A DNA stretch of 64,000 bases from Phragmites australis. Its lineage: Eukaryota; Streptophyta; Magnoliopsida; Poales; Poaceae. The first letter of the stretch is position 1. Every line of letters starts with the position of its first letter. Of this stretch, positions 9,719 through 21,926 are shown in pieces. Position numbers and translations under genes: made by a program. The stretch spans positions 541,001-605,000 of the forward strand of contig NC_084933.1 of assembly GCF_958298935.1 (NCBI RefSeq), written 5' to 3'. A model generated the notes under the pieces. It ran no database searches. It worked only from the letters and a program-made list of their open reading frames with translations, and was not told the origin of the DNA.

Positions 9719-12700
9719 TGTAGAACCGATAATGACGACTAGAAGGGGTGAACAGATGCCTCAACAAATTTCTTTCGAAACAGATGATATTTTCCTATTT
9801 TGTCACTCAACGCACCTCATAAGACAATCACAAAAAGGAACAACAAAAACATAACGAAAACTCAACAAAAAGCGAACTCAAAGGACACTGAAAGATCCAA
9901 TGAGAAGAGGGAATTCAGTGCTGAAAACACTGTTCATTGGAAGTTCCGGATGCAATCCAAAATATCCGGGATCTGGAAGTTCCAGATGAACTTCCGGGTC
10001 GGGATTCTCTATCACAAAGTGACACTTAATCTGAAAGTTCCAAATTGGACAGAACAATGGCTCGTAATTCAAAATCCACAGTTGCAAATCCAACAAAAAG
10101 TGGGTCTCATGATCGGAATTGAACACTAGATTCGACAGTAAACCAATCCAAGACTCATCCCCACACAAATCTTGAAACTTGAGAAGTGTAACATCCTGAG
10201 ATTTAGCATGTTAATTAATTGCAAATTTCACTTTAAATTAAAATTTATGGTGATTAATTAAGCTAACTAAAATTAAGAAATTATGTATATGAATATATAT
10301 ACTTGTATGTATATATTCGTATATGTTAATTGGCTAAGTATTCCAAAATACACTAGATAAATTTCTAAACTTCTCCATGCATTGTTATGATCGTGGCATT
10401 TGGTTTATTGTTATGGTTCTTTGAGTGGAGATTTGAAATTGAATGTCTCCCAATTTCAAATATGTTCTTAGATTCTATTCATCTCAAATGCAATTTGAAT
10501 CATTCAAGTCATATGCAATTCAAATCCAATCTAAATTATCCCAATCCAATCCAATTCAATTCATTCATTGAATCATCATACAAATCCAGTTTCAATTCAA
10601 ATACATTCAATTGAATCTTTCCGAATACAATTACCAATTCAAATTGTTCAATTGGAATTATTAGCGAATCCATCTCAAATTCATTTACATCGATTGAATT
10701 AACATTCAAATGATCTCTCTCTCTCTCATCTCACTTCTCTCTCTCTCTAATCACTGACCAAAAGCACAGCCGCCACCTTTTTCTCGTGTTCACACCGTTC
10801 CCCCTTTGATCTTTTGCTTGGGCAGCAAAAGTCCTCTCTCAGCCACTGAACTCTCTCTGTTCTCTTTGCTCCTCTCTCCCTCTCACCTGAGCAGCCAAAA
10901 GATCACACCAGCCAGCACCATCCTCACTCCCAGATCTTTCCACTGAGGATGGCAAAGTCATGTTTGCTTTCTTCTCTCATGCTTCACCTGCAAGCCATCC
11001 GGCCATATACATCACACAGGCATACACACAAGCATACACACAAACGCACAACCGGCAAACATCCACGGCTCAAGCACAGCACGCAACGATAGTTTGCACA
11101 CGATCCGTGCACCGCCCTGAGCCAGCCTCCCTCCTTAGTGCCGCCAGCCGTAGCTCCACCGTGCTGCGCTACCGCCCTATGTAACCACCGTGAGAACGCC
11201 CTACCGCGTGCACTGCCACTGGGCGCGCTGACCCGTGCGCTCTCTTGCCGCTGTGCGCTTACCGCCATTGCACGCTCCTCCACGCCGTCGGCCGTCGCGC
11301 TCTGCTTTCCCCGCGTCACCATGCCATCACCGTGAACACCAGCCACCCCCTCGGTGAGCACTACGCTGATATCCCTCCTCGCTCTCCGCCCTCCTCTGCT
11401 CTAGCACCGTCGTGCGCCCATCTTCCGCCGCCCTCAACATGCTCGATCGCGCACAAGCCAGGCCGCCGCCTCGCTCTCCATCTCTCTGTCGAGCCCCCTC
11501 TCTCTTTCTGCCGGCGTCCTCTCTCCATCGTCGCCGGTGAGCCAACCACCCCACCAAGCTCCCTCTCTCCGGCGCACGCACGAAGAAGCTCATCGCCACG
11601 CCTTTCTCGCCGACTGGCCAAATCCGGTCCCGCTACCCGGCACCACCTTCGCTCCCCGGCCAGCCATCTCTCCGCTCTGGTCGGCTCCCTTCATTTCGGC
11701 GCCCCCTCCTTTTCTCCCCTAGCCGGCTGCCACCTCAATTTCTCGCTCCCCCTCTCTCTAGTTCCTTCTCTCTCTGAGCTCCTCATGCCCACACGAGCCG
11801 ACCAACCTTATCCTTCCCCTCATCTCACCGCCATGTGGGCCCCAATAGTCCAGCCGTGTCCACAACGCGGGTCCACGGTGAACCATCCACCCGAACCGCC
11901 CCTCGGTCCACCGGCCTGCGCACCGAGTTCACTGCACAGTCACCTTGCCGGCCCACAACCCCGGTCCACGGTGGACTCTCCTCACAACCCTCCCCCGGTT
12001 CACAAGTTCAGTAATCCGAGTTCATGGAATAGTGCACATTTTCTAATTTCCAGCATTTTCCTTTCCAGTAAATATTCCGAGTGCCATATCTCCTCCGTTT
12101 CAACTCCGATTTCGGTGATTCTTTCGCCGAAATTTATCTAAATTCGAGATCTACCTATCTATCACAGTATATCCTTTAGGGCTCATTTGGATTTTCATTT
12201 GGTGTTAATTGTTCTTCTCTAGTATTCCATTATTGATCGTAGTCGCGTTTGCAGAACCGAAAGACTTAGCGGAAAATCCGAAAGATCCTGAATTCGACCA
12301 AGACTTTGAAGCAGACTTCGGAGAAGGCAAGTCCTATTTCCTTGATCATATTGAACCTATGTTTTCAAATAATCTACATGATCAACTAAAACTGGACTTA
12401 TTATCGTATGTGCTATATATTGCGTTTTTCTTTCAAACGACTTGTAGTAGTTAATTCTATCAACACTGCCATGCCTTACATGTCATCATACATAATACAT
12501 ATCACCCTAGGAGTACCTGTCGTTATCTATATTAACATCGGACGACGTCTTGATATCTACCATGCTTAGGATTGAATACATCTCCTCGGAGACGTCGCTT
12601 TTGGGAAAAACGTCTCTTCGGAGATATGACTTCATCATTATCAATGTTAACTCTTATACCATGAATCCTTGATGGTTGTGAGTTCTGTGATGGTTGTGAA

Positions 12701-15414
12701 ATCCTTGATGTTGTGTGAGATATGGTAGGAGATGTGTAAAAAATGGGTGAAAACTGTTTTGGCGAGGGCAAGTAGGATAGTCCTCTGAGAGTTGGAGGCT
12801 ATCTCATACATTGGAGGCTTGAGGTGATACTCATTGCCAATGTTGAAGATGCCTACTCCGGCCGCTTAAGCACCGAATCTTGGGCTGTCATGCTAAGCCA
12901 TCCCAGTGCAACCATGCGTCTTGAATGGGCAGGACTTGACTCTTCTTTCACCGGACTGGATTGGGCATAATACTAGGAGGCCTGAGAGGCAACGTTGCGC
13001 CAAGTGTCTTTAGGTTCTGCGTGAAGGAGTTTCCGCCCCAATCGATCATCAAGGGTTTGCCCTCTTTACGAGACCTGAAGAACTTGATGGATCACGTAGA
13101 AAAGCCCGGCATGCAAAGTGATTGAAGTGTCTCGGTATAATTCACTCCTCCGCCTGCAACGGATCGAGCCTAAGCATATCGCATGGGTACAGTGTATAAC
13201 CTCTACAGAGTGTAAACCTATTCGAATAGCCATGTCCGCGGTCATGGACATACGAAGCATTGACCTCACTTGATTAGTCAAAGGGATGCGTATGTCTTGA
13301 TGAGTGAGTGTGTGGACTAGATGTCCGTATGATGAGGTTTCTGGCTCGATCCGCCAGAAGCTGTGTGGTACTAGAGGTACACTAGATGTGATAAAAGGGT
13401 CTGCAAAGTGGGGTGTAGCCCCTCCCAAGACCGAAAACCCCCCAGATATAGCTTATTACTTGGTTTTGAATGATTTAAACTGGTTTAAAGGTTAACAATA
13501 GAGAATACAATGGAATACCTGCATAAAACTGCTTTACGCGTAAAACTAAACTGTAAAGCCTTGCCCTTATTTCATCCCTTATGCATCTATAAAACACATT
13601 GAAGTAGTACAGGACTTGCTGAGTACCTTCCGTACTCTCTCCTGCTATCATTCAGATGAAAAAGCTGATGCTGACTTTACCGGAGGTGAAGGCTATGATA
13701 AAGAGTAAAGTTAGAAGTCGCGTTCGCACCCTAGCTGCTTGTGGCTTTGGGTAGTCACTATTTTCAGCTGTGTTTTGTTGGCCGTACAGCCAGGTTTATA
13801 ATTTACAGTATGGTTTGTAAATCTTTTGTACTTTGAACCATAATACTTATGTATAAAGTTTGACTGTGATACTACAACTGTTATACTGTGCGTATCAGCT
13901 ACTTGATTCAGAGACTGATACAGGAGGCACATGAGATCCCGGTAACCGGGGGTCTCACAAGAAGAATCACCGAAAAGATCAAAAGATGAACACCAAGTGA
14001 AGACGGTCTTCGATGGATTTGAGCAAAGGGAATTCAATACCCAATTATGTATGGTTTGTACGTGAATTTTATGCCTCTAACAACGAGAAGATCAACTCCA
14101 ACAAGGTGAAAACTTTCAGCTCAAGCACGAAAAAGAAAATCGCAACCAGGAATAAAAAACTTGCAAAAGCCCAAGGGAACCGATAGAGGGAAACTAGAAG
14201 GAGGGGAATTCAAAGCATATGTAAAAACATTAATTTTATTTCTTGCAGAGATCAACCCTATTTTAGGCAGATTACAGAGTTTTTGCATACAAAAGCTTAC
14301 ACCAAATACATATGCTAAGTACTCCTCTACCCCTCATCTAAAACCCTAGCATAAGGCTCTCTTATGTGTGGCACAAGGGGCTCAAGTGGCTGATTCAACC
14401 TCTCCTATAGCCTTAGCTCTCTATTTATAGGCCTAGGGAGACTCCTTAGAATTCAAGTTTCCTTATTCCCAAAGTGCCCCTCCTACCTACCACCCTCCAA
14501 TGGACTCCTACCTAACATCGAGGGCACTTCCGTCCATTTTTGCTCCATCCATCAAACAGTTGTGACGCCTTCATGACTTAGGTTCACCTCGACATAAGCT
14601 TTGCGATAGTGTCACTTGTTTACACCTCAAGCAAGCGCTCCGATGTCGATACGTATACTCTGTCTTGCGATCCTAGCCGTCGGCAAGTCTTTCCCTCTCC
14701 CGATCCCTTGGGCCGCCTTATCACTTGTACCGACATCCCTTTCGCTTGACTTTGTCAACACATCGTCTCCATCCATCTTTCATGCTTTGCTTAACTTCCA
14801 CGTGTATAGCTAGGATCACTATTGACTCCACTTGGTCTTCTTGATCATCCGGCACCAAGCACCCCGCTTGGCCCCAATCACCCATTGTTGACAACCAAGT
14901 TGCAACCAACACCTGCACACCATAAGACAAGCAAATACATATCTCGAACTCTAACTCCAATTAGACCATAATCAAAATGCTTAATTGAAACCTCAAATCA
15001 ATTCAAACACTTCCCAAAAAGTTCCAATGCATAGAAGAAATTCAAAGCTGAAAATACTATTCATTAGTGCTGAAAACACTGTTCATCTAGAAGTTTCGGA
15101 TTCAATCCGGAAGTTCTGGCTTGATCTCTAGATGATCCTTCTCTGTCTCAGCTTTCACATCAATCCAAAAGTTCCAGACTAAAGCTGGAAGTTCCGGATT
15201 ATGGTTCACCTGGAAGTTCCAGATTGGGACCAAAAGTTCTGGATTCTGATTGGGCCCGATGTTCTGGATTCTGGATTGAAATTCTGGATTCTAGATAGAA
15301 TTGAACTTCAATCGAACCAAGCTCATGCAATCCAAAACACAACAAATCAAATTGTCAACCTTGTCAATCACTTATCACATATAAACCAAGATATATTTCA
15401 ACTTAGTTTCTCGA
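9719..15414 (-). repeat. Sirevirus 3' LTR, split by a solo gypsy LTR
   Basis: Two pieces, 9719-10186 and 13965-15414, align in order with the right-hand LTR at 32804-34500. Shared landmarks are GACGACTAGA near the left end, TTTCTTTCGAAACAGATGAT, and CTTGTCAAT-ACTTATCACAT near the right end. The gap between the pieces is exactly the solo LTR at 10187-13959. The 3' LTR holds about 245 bp (about 9890-10140) that the 5' copy lacks. The right limit is uncertain by a few bases because the terminal CA is mutated. Confidence 0.75.
10187..13959 (+). repeat. solo LTR of a long-LTR (Tekay-like) gypsy element
   Basis: Starts TGTAACATCC and ends GGTCTCACA, with AGAAG directly outside on both sides (10182-10186 and 13960-13964). 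The flanks join into sequence continuous with the unbroken LTR copy at 33021-33036. No primer site, polypurine tract or pol is inside, so this is a solo LTR left by recombination between the two LTRs. It is 3773 bp long. The CT-rich tract at 10700-10760 and the GC-rich part at 11100-12000 (a Pro/Ser-rich 298-codon frame) belong to the LTR and not to a gene. A short acidic frame at 12250-12345 is the only part that looks codon-like. Confidence 0.8.
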
Positions 15415-16812
15415 TCTCCCCCTTGATGAGTGCATTGATAACACCTCAAAGTAGAAAGATTTTGGTTTGAAGAAGTTAAAACAAGATAGACTCATCCAAG
15501 TGAACAAAAACTCAAGAAAGAGCAAAAACATGTCACTTGGCATAAGAAAGGATGTATAAGGCCGAAAAGAGGCAAAGACAAGCCAAAACCTCAAAAGAGC
15601 AATAAAAAGCTCAAAAACTCAAAATCAAATGTTCTCCCTTGATGAATGCACATATTTCATTTATGCAAGATTTCTCTTTGTGATTTGCTGCATATTTTTT
15701 ATTTTCCCCTTTTCATCATTTCTCACCCTTTGGCAATGCAAACATCAAGGATAAAATATTATGCAATGCATGAACATGCAAACCTAATGAGTTTTCACAA
15801 GTATACCACAAAGCATTTGTAAATGCTAAAAACATCAAAGGGCTATGGAAAGTAGAGGATGGAGCTCACAATCACACAAAGGCTTAAAGAAAGACAATGG
15901 CACAACAACATGAAGCTATACAAGCTAAACCCAAAGAATTGGTTTGCATATTTAATTTCACATAGCTGAATCATGTTCAAAGTGACCACCACATAAGCAT
16001 CCACTCATGTTGAGGCAATACAGGCATTAAGGACTAGCAAACTTCAATCTCAAACTAAGCAAAGAAGCATTCATGAGAGTAGGCTTTACAAACGCTCACA
16101 TATGAAACCAAGACTTAGTTAGATCAAGTGTTTTAAGAAAAATTGAACATTTAGGCACATTTCGTTTAATTCATTTTATCCTCAAATTGACTTTAGCAAC
16201 CATGAGTTTACTTCTTTGGCAAACCACATGAAGCATCAAGAAAACAATATTGGATCATATTTAAGCACAAGAAACTTGATTTTTCAAGATTATTCAAATT
16301 GCACAAGTTATCAGATTTTCACATGATAAAGTCAAGTAATGTCTTTGTGACACAAGGAATACATGTTTCCTAAGGTTCTATCATGAGCTAAACATTTAAA
16401 AAAGACAGAAAATATAGTGCAATGTTCCACAATCCACAATCTTGAATCAAAAAGTGTAGGGTAAGATATTCATCAAACTAACCTTAACACAAGCATTGAC
16501 TAAGCCAAAGCAATTACGAACATGATGATCAAGAATGTAGCATTTCGAAGTCCACATGATTCATAAAGTTGCCAAATTTCATCTTAAGGAAAGCTAGCTT
16601 GCTTGACATGTTTCATATCAAAGTATCAAGATGAGTCTAAGATTAAAAGATTGCTCCACACAACTACTCAACTTAGTTCAAATTCAAGTCTAGCAATCGA
16701 AAATACTAAACACATACAAGTCAAAGCTCAACTATTATGATTATCTTACAAGATGAGATGCAATTTAAATGCAACAAAAATAAGATAGAATATATTAAAA
16801 AAACAACTCCCC
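15415..16812 (-). other. Sirevirus 3' non-coding region with several polypurine-tract-like sites
   Basis: Between the pol stop and the 3' LTR there are about 1.4 kb without a coding frame. Plus-strand TCTCCCCCTTGATGAGTGCA at about 15415-15434 lies against the LTR and is the likely primary tract for plus-strand priming. A near copy, TTCTCCCTTGATGAATGCA, lies at about 15630-15648, and ACTCCCCCTCAC at about 16805-16816 lies at the pol stop. Repeated tracts of this kind are a known trait of Sireviruses. No env-like frame is visible. Confidence 0.6.
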
Positions 16813-18854
16813 CTCACACAATGTCATAGGGATGACACACACCAAGCTCTCTTCTCAAATAGGCAAATCTAGTTGCATCTAGAGGTTTGATGAAGATGTC
16901 GACTAACTAGTGTTAGGTATCAATATATTTCAAGTATATGTCTCCCTTCTCATTGTTGTCTCACAAGAAGTGGAATCTCACATTTATGTGTTTGGTTCTG
17001 AAGTGCTGAACTAGGTTGTTGGCTAAGCTGATAGCATTGGTGTTCTCACACAAAAACACTCATGAAATCTAACACATAGTGTCTCAAGGTAGCAACCATC
17101 CATAAAATCTGAGAACAACAGCTAACGATAGTAACATATTCAGCTTTATTAGTTGACTGGGCAACACTAAACTGTTTGCGAGAAGACCAACACACAAGTG
17201 AGGTACCCAAGAAATGACAAGTACCAGAGGTACTCTTACTATCAATTCTACATCCAGCAAAATCCGCATCCGAAAAACCACGAAGGGAAAGTGAAGAGGA
17301 AGCAGAATACCAAAGACCATACTCGAGAGTGTGCTTGAGATACCTTAGAATGCGTTTCACTGCTTGGCAGTGAGACGTCCTCGGTGATGCCTGGAAGCGA
17401 GCATATAAGCAGACGGTGAAGTGAATATCGGGTCTTGTCACCGTTAGTTACAAGAGGGAGCCAATCATGCTCATGTACTCCCGCTGGACCACCTCCTCGC
17501 CATCCTCATCCGGATCGAGCAAGGTTGAGGTATCCATCGATGTCGGTAAGGGCTTAGTATCGCTCGTATCGAACTTCTTTAGCAAATCCTTGGTGTACTT
17601 TATCTGGTGGACGAAGGTATCTTGCTTGCATTGCTTGATTTGCAGTCCAAGGAAGAAGTTGAACTCGCCCATCATTGACATCTCGAACTCTCTGCTCATA
17701 GTTCCTGCAAACTTAGCCACAAGTACATGAGAAGAGCCACAAAAAATGATATCATTCACATAAATCTGAACGAGTAGGAAATCATTGCCATGCTTGAGAG
17801 TGAACAAGGTTTTATCCGCTGACCCCATCACATATCCATGCCCAAGCAAGAAAGACTTAAGCATATCATCCCAAGCTCTTAATGTGTGCTTAAGCCCATA
17901 TAAAGGTTTCTAAAGCTTGTATACTCTATGTGGGTATTTGGGGTGCTCAAAGCCTGGGGGTTGCTTGACATGGACCTCTTCCTCTATGAAATCATTTAGG
18001 AATGCACTCTTGATATCCATTTGATACAACTTGAAACCCTAGAATACCGAGATTGCAAGAAGGATCATAATAGCTTCGAGTCTAGCTACAGGTACAAAGG
18101 TCTCTCCAAAGTCTATCCGCTCAATCTGAGTGAAGCCCTAAGCCACTAGTCTAGCCTTGTTTCTAATAACAGACTCATCCTCCCCCTTTGTTTTTGAAAA
18201 CCCATTTTGTGCCTATTAAGTGAACATTGGGAGGGGGTTCAACAAATACCAAAACTTAGTTTCTCTCAAAGTTTTCTAACTCTTCATGCATGGCATTGAC
18301 CAAACTCGAATTAGAAAGAGCATGTCTAACATCATGGGGCTCAAAGAAAGCAATGAATGCAGAATCAGTAAAGTGAGCATGAGAAGCAGATTTGGACCTT
18401 GTTACCCTCTCACCAAGGTCGCCGATCATCTGCTATGGGGGATGTTGTCGCTAAATGTGTTGAGGGGCCTCACACTATGAGATGATCTCCACTTCTAGTG
18501 CAGGCTTGAGAGAGTGAAAGTAGAGGCTGTAGAACCCTCTGCTGGTGTAGAAGAAGCAGGTGCCAGCTCAGGTGCATGAGTGATAGGAAGTAGTGGATCA
18601 TCCTCGTCATCATCATGAGCCGGAAGGTCTCCATCTACAAATATACTTTCGCTCATCTCTTGATCACCTGCACACTCAAAGATAGTACTAGCACAAGGGG
18701 TTGGTTTATCAAAAGTCACATCACAGGATTACATGATGCTGTTAGTGTCAAGATTATAAACCTTGTAAGCATGACTATGAAGAGAATACCCTAAGAAAAT
18801 ATCATCAGAAGAACGTGACTCGAACTTGTCAAAATTGCAATGCTTTAGAATGAA
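16813..18854 (-). pseudogene. Sirevirus-type copia pol (integrase end, RT, RNase H), broken
   Basis: Minus strand from 18854: KFESRSSDDIFLGYSLHSHA (C-terminal end of integrase), the acidic linker around 18719-18495, the RT start GFKLYQMDIKSAFLND and PLYGLKHTLRAWDD, then YVNDIIFCGSS at about 17766-17742 where the family has YVDD. GSLLYL-type sequence leads into RNase H with FSDADFAGCRIDSKSTSGTC (17320-17220) and the end PYDIV-TGA at 16815-16813. Stops include TAG in the VYKL-KPLYG stretch and TGA in RFHFL-DNNEKG. The catalytic Asp-to-Asn change and the stops show a dead copy. The upstream end is cut exactly where the gypsy LTR starts (18855). Confidence 0.85.
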
Positions 18855-21800
18855 TGTCAGACCCGTCCAAATTACACCTAGCTTAATCAATAATTAAGTC
18901 GATTAAAACGGGAGTAATCCTATTAGTGCCGATATATGCTCAACAATGCCCAAGATCATAGCATATATCGTTTACAATATAGTTTCAACACTAGATATGA
19001 ATAGAGTGCAAAAGTTTTAACTTTTACTACAGACCTTGTTCACAAGTTCTAGTTTCTACTTACTACTAGAGTTTTTGTACGCAGCAAAAATATATGAATA
19101 AACAAAAGACCAGTAGCACCATTGCCCTTAAGGCATCACCAGGACTAGCTCAGATATTCGATCTCTACTCCTGGCCATCTCCAACATCAGCGGGATAAAA
19201 GTAATCATAAACCAGATTATCGCTACCTGCATCAACTTAAGGGCAGCACCCTAAGTACGAAGGTACTTGCAAGAGTTACAAAATATGAGTATATACTATC
19301 CCGACTCTAAGGATAATGCATTGAGTTAAATAGTAAGGAATAGCCATAAAGTTAAGTTGACTCAGCTGAAAAGCAATTTAACCAATATACTGGTATGAAT
19401 AACTAGCATTGACTGATAATAAACATAATACCCAATAAACTAAACTTGCTTAACTCGAGTAAGTACCAACACATGCTTCTCCCAGAAGTCCACATACTTT
19501 CCATTTCCTAAACTGAACGAAAACTCTATGACTGATGCAGATGAAACTTAAGCATGCTCATGACTGAGAGTGCGACAATTTGAATTGATTTTATACTTTG
19601 CAGGGGTATATCTTTGACCACACGACACTAGGACCATTTGGCTTGTGCAACCCATTAGCTATATAAGGGGGTACCCATGACAACCTTTTCCAAATAAGCC
19701 ATGATCATTTGGAGCATGTGCCTCTAGGTGCGGAGGTCAACTAGGGTCACTCCCAAAGTACCCTAGATACGCCTAAATGTGTGGAGGTAGCTATAACTAC
19801 TGCTCGAGCAAACTAGATGCCTCTACAAGCCTATTATGCTATCAACACCTTTAGACGTTACCTCTACAAGCCTATTATGCTAACAACACCTAAGACGTCC
19901 AAGCCAAAGGATCACAGTTACATGAGGTTTTTAGCTTATCTTACCATTAGATCAACATGTGGTAAGTACGGATAGTGCTTAAGCCAACGGCACCAGCGAT
20001 CGGTGCTTAAATGATGCAAGCAGTCTATGGCAGGTCTCCTCTCCCGAACTGCCCCTAACCCCGCCCACATCTCGTCTCAAATTTTTCCAACTCACAAGCA
20101 GTCTATGGCACTCGAGACTCCTTTCCCGAATTGCCCCTAGGACCACCAATATCTCTTTTTCATCTCACCAACTCATCATCTCAACTCATCATTCTTTTGA
20201 GCCAGTAATTGAGAGTCATGTAGCTCGTGAACGACGGTGACATCCATCACTCGACTTCTACTGATGACCTATGCAAGGACTAAGCAATTATCGTATCACT
20301 TTTAAGTTGGACCATGTCATGAAAATACCCAGGTTACAAGGATCATGATCAACAACTTGCCAAGGTAGATATTATGCAATAAATAGGATCTACTCGATTC
20401 CCGACATCGACTTGCTAAAAATATGCATATACGACATATACCAAGACCTAGCAAATTGACCAACAATTCACAAAAATTATAGGAGAGATATGATAGATGC
20501 TTGCCTTGTGCTGTCTGTTCTTCGCTAACGAATTCCTCTAGATCGTTCTCGCGACTCTTTGAAGCAACGATTGCTAAAATAAAATAAGGATGCAGTGCAA
20601 TGAGCATGGATGATATGCAATGAAAGATGCTCCACAGTGTATGACCAAAGTGGAGATGCAATGTCTCATGGCACGAGTTTTAAAGCATTAATGATTTCTT
20701 AAAGGGGATTATTTTTCATTAATTTATCAATTTCTTAGGTTAATTAACTTAGCTCAAAGCTTAAACCTAAAAAGAAAATTAATTATACTTAACATGAGGG
20801 TGATTATGTTTAATGAACAGGGCATCAATTTACAAGATTTACAAGATTAATTTCATCAATTTTTGAGTTACCAATAATTAATTACAAATTATTAAATCTC
20901 AAAGATATTTTATTAGCCCAAGAAATTTTAGTACATATTTCATAGCTCCTATAATTTTTAAGAAGTAGAGCTTGACAATATAAAGCTAACAAAATTGGTT
21001 TCACTTGTTTGGAGTTACATTTAATTTACTATGCATTTTACAAGTTTCAGCCAATTTAATAGTATAACAATGATTCTAATTCGCGTTTTCTGGAATTTCC
21101 GAATATTTAAAAGAGCTAAACTTTTCTACCCGAGCTCAGCGAGCCACAGTCACTGACCATGGGGCTGGGCTCGTGCTGACCAGGTCAAAATTGAGCTGAG
21201 CCATGGCTCACTGTGCCATGCCCAGCCGGCGGCACTGGCCGAGCTTGCCGGTGGCGAACGGTGGCAAAAATCGGCAAGCGAAGAGCAGAAACAGTCTCAA
21301 TGCAAGCATGCAGTCCCGTCTAAGGTACAAGTGGTTGACGAGAATCACCGGAAGGCTGGCAACATCGGTGAACGATGGTGGCCTTACTACAACGGCGGTG
21401 TGCACGTGAGGACTGGGCGGAGAAGCACGAGCTTCGACCGAACAAGTATAGGGTAGGCTGTGGTGTGCTACGAAGAAACTGGTCGAGGAGTTTAAGGGCC
21501 AAGGGCCCGATAGTGGCATGGCCGATGACGTGCGCAGCAGGATGGCGGTGCACGGTCGCATGAGGTGAGGCCCGCTGGCCACGAGCTAAGCCCAAAAAGA
21601 CGTGCGTGAAAGGTAAAGGAGAGCTCGAGGAAGCTCACCGTGCTTTTAGTTGGGCCGGAGAAATGGTGGTTCGGCAGGTCGACAGTGAGCAGCGGAAGGA
21701 AGCGCCGGACTTGGAGAAGACTATAGCGGGACCTCAAATCCGGCGGGATAAACGCGTCAAATCTGTCAAGGGAGACATGCACAACACTCCTCTTCACTCC

Positions 21801-21926
21801 ACGTAGCTCGGGCCTGGTCGAATCGACCTTGGGCTTGATGGATTTCACATCGGTGGCACATGCAGCTCGGAGCTCTGCTCTTTGTGCTTGTGCTCGGCTG
21901 AGAGAGAGAAGTGAAGAGATACTGAG
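18855..21926 (-). repeat. Tekay-like gypsy LTR, incomplete
   Basis: Begins TGTCAGACCC at the copia break. Much of it (about 19240-20100) can be followed alongside 22390-23050 of the next LTR: GTACGAAGGTAC, ATGCATTGA, GATGCAGATG, AGCATGCTCATGAC and CACACGACAC-AGGACCATT recur in the same order. It has no gene. Its right end lacks the GGGATGTGACA expected of this LTR type and stops directly at the TG of the next LTR, so it was either cut by that insertion or truncated. The orientation is inferred from the neighbouring element. Confidence 0.6.

Noticed and set aside
11245..12141. 298-codon open frame rich in Pro, Ser and His
   Set aside because: It lies wholly within a solo LTR flanked by AGAAG duplications, has no domain motif, and overlaps long frames on the other strand, as GC-rich DNA gives by chance.
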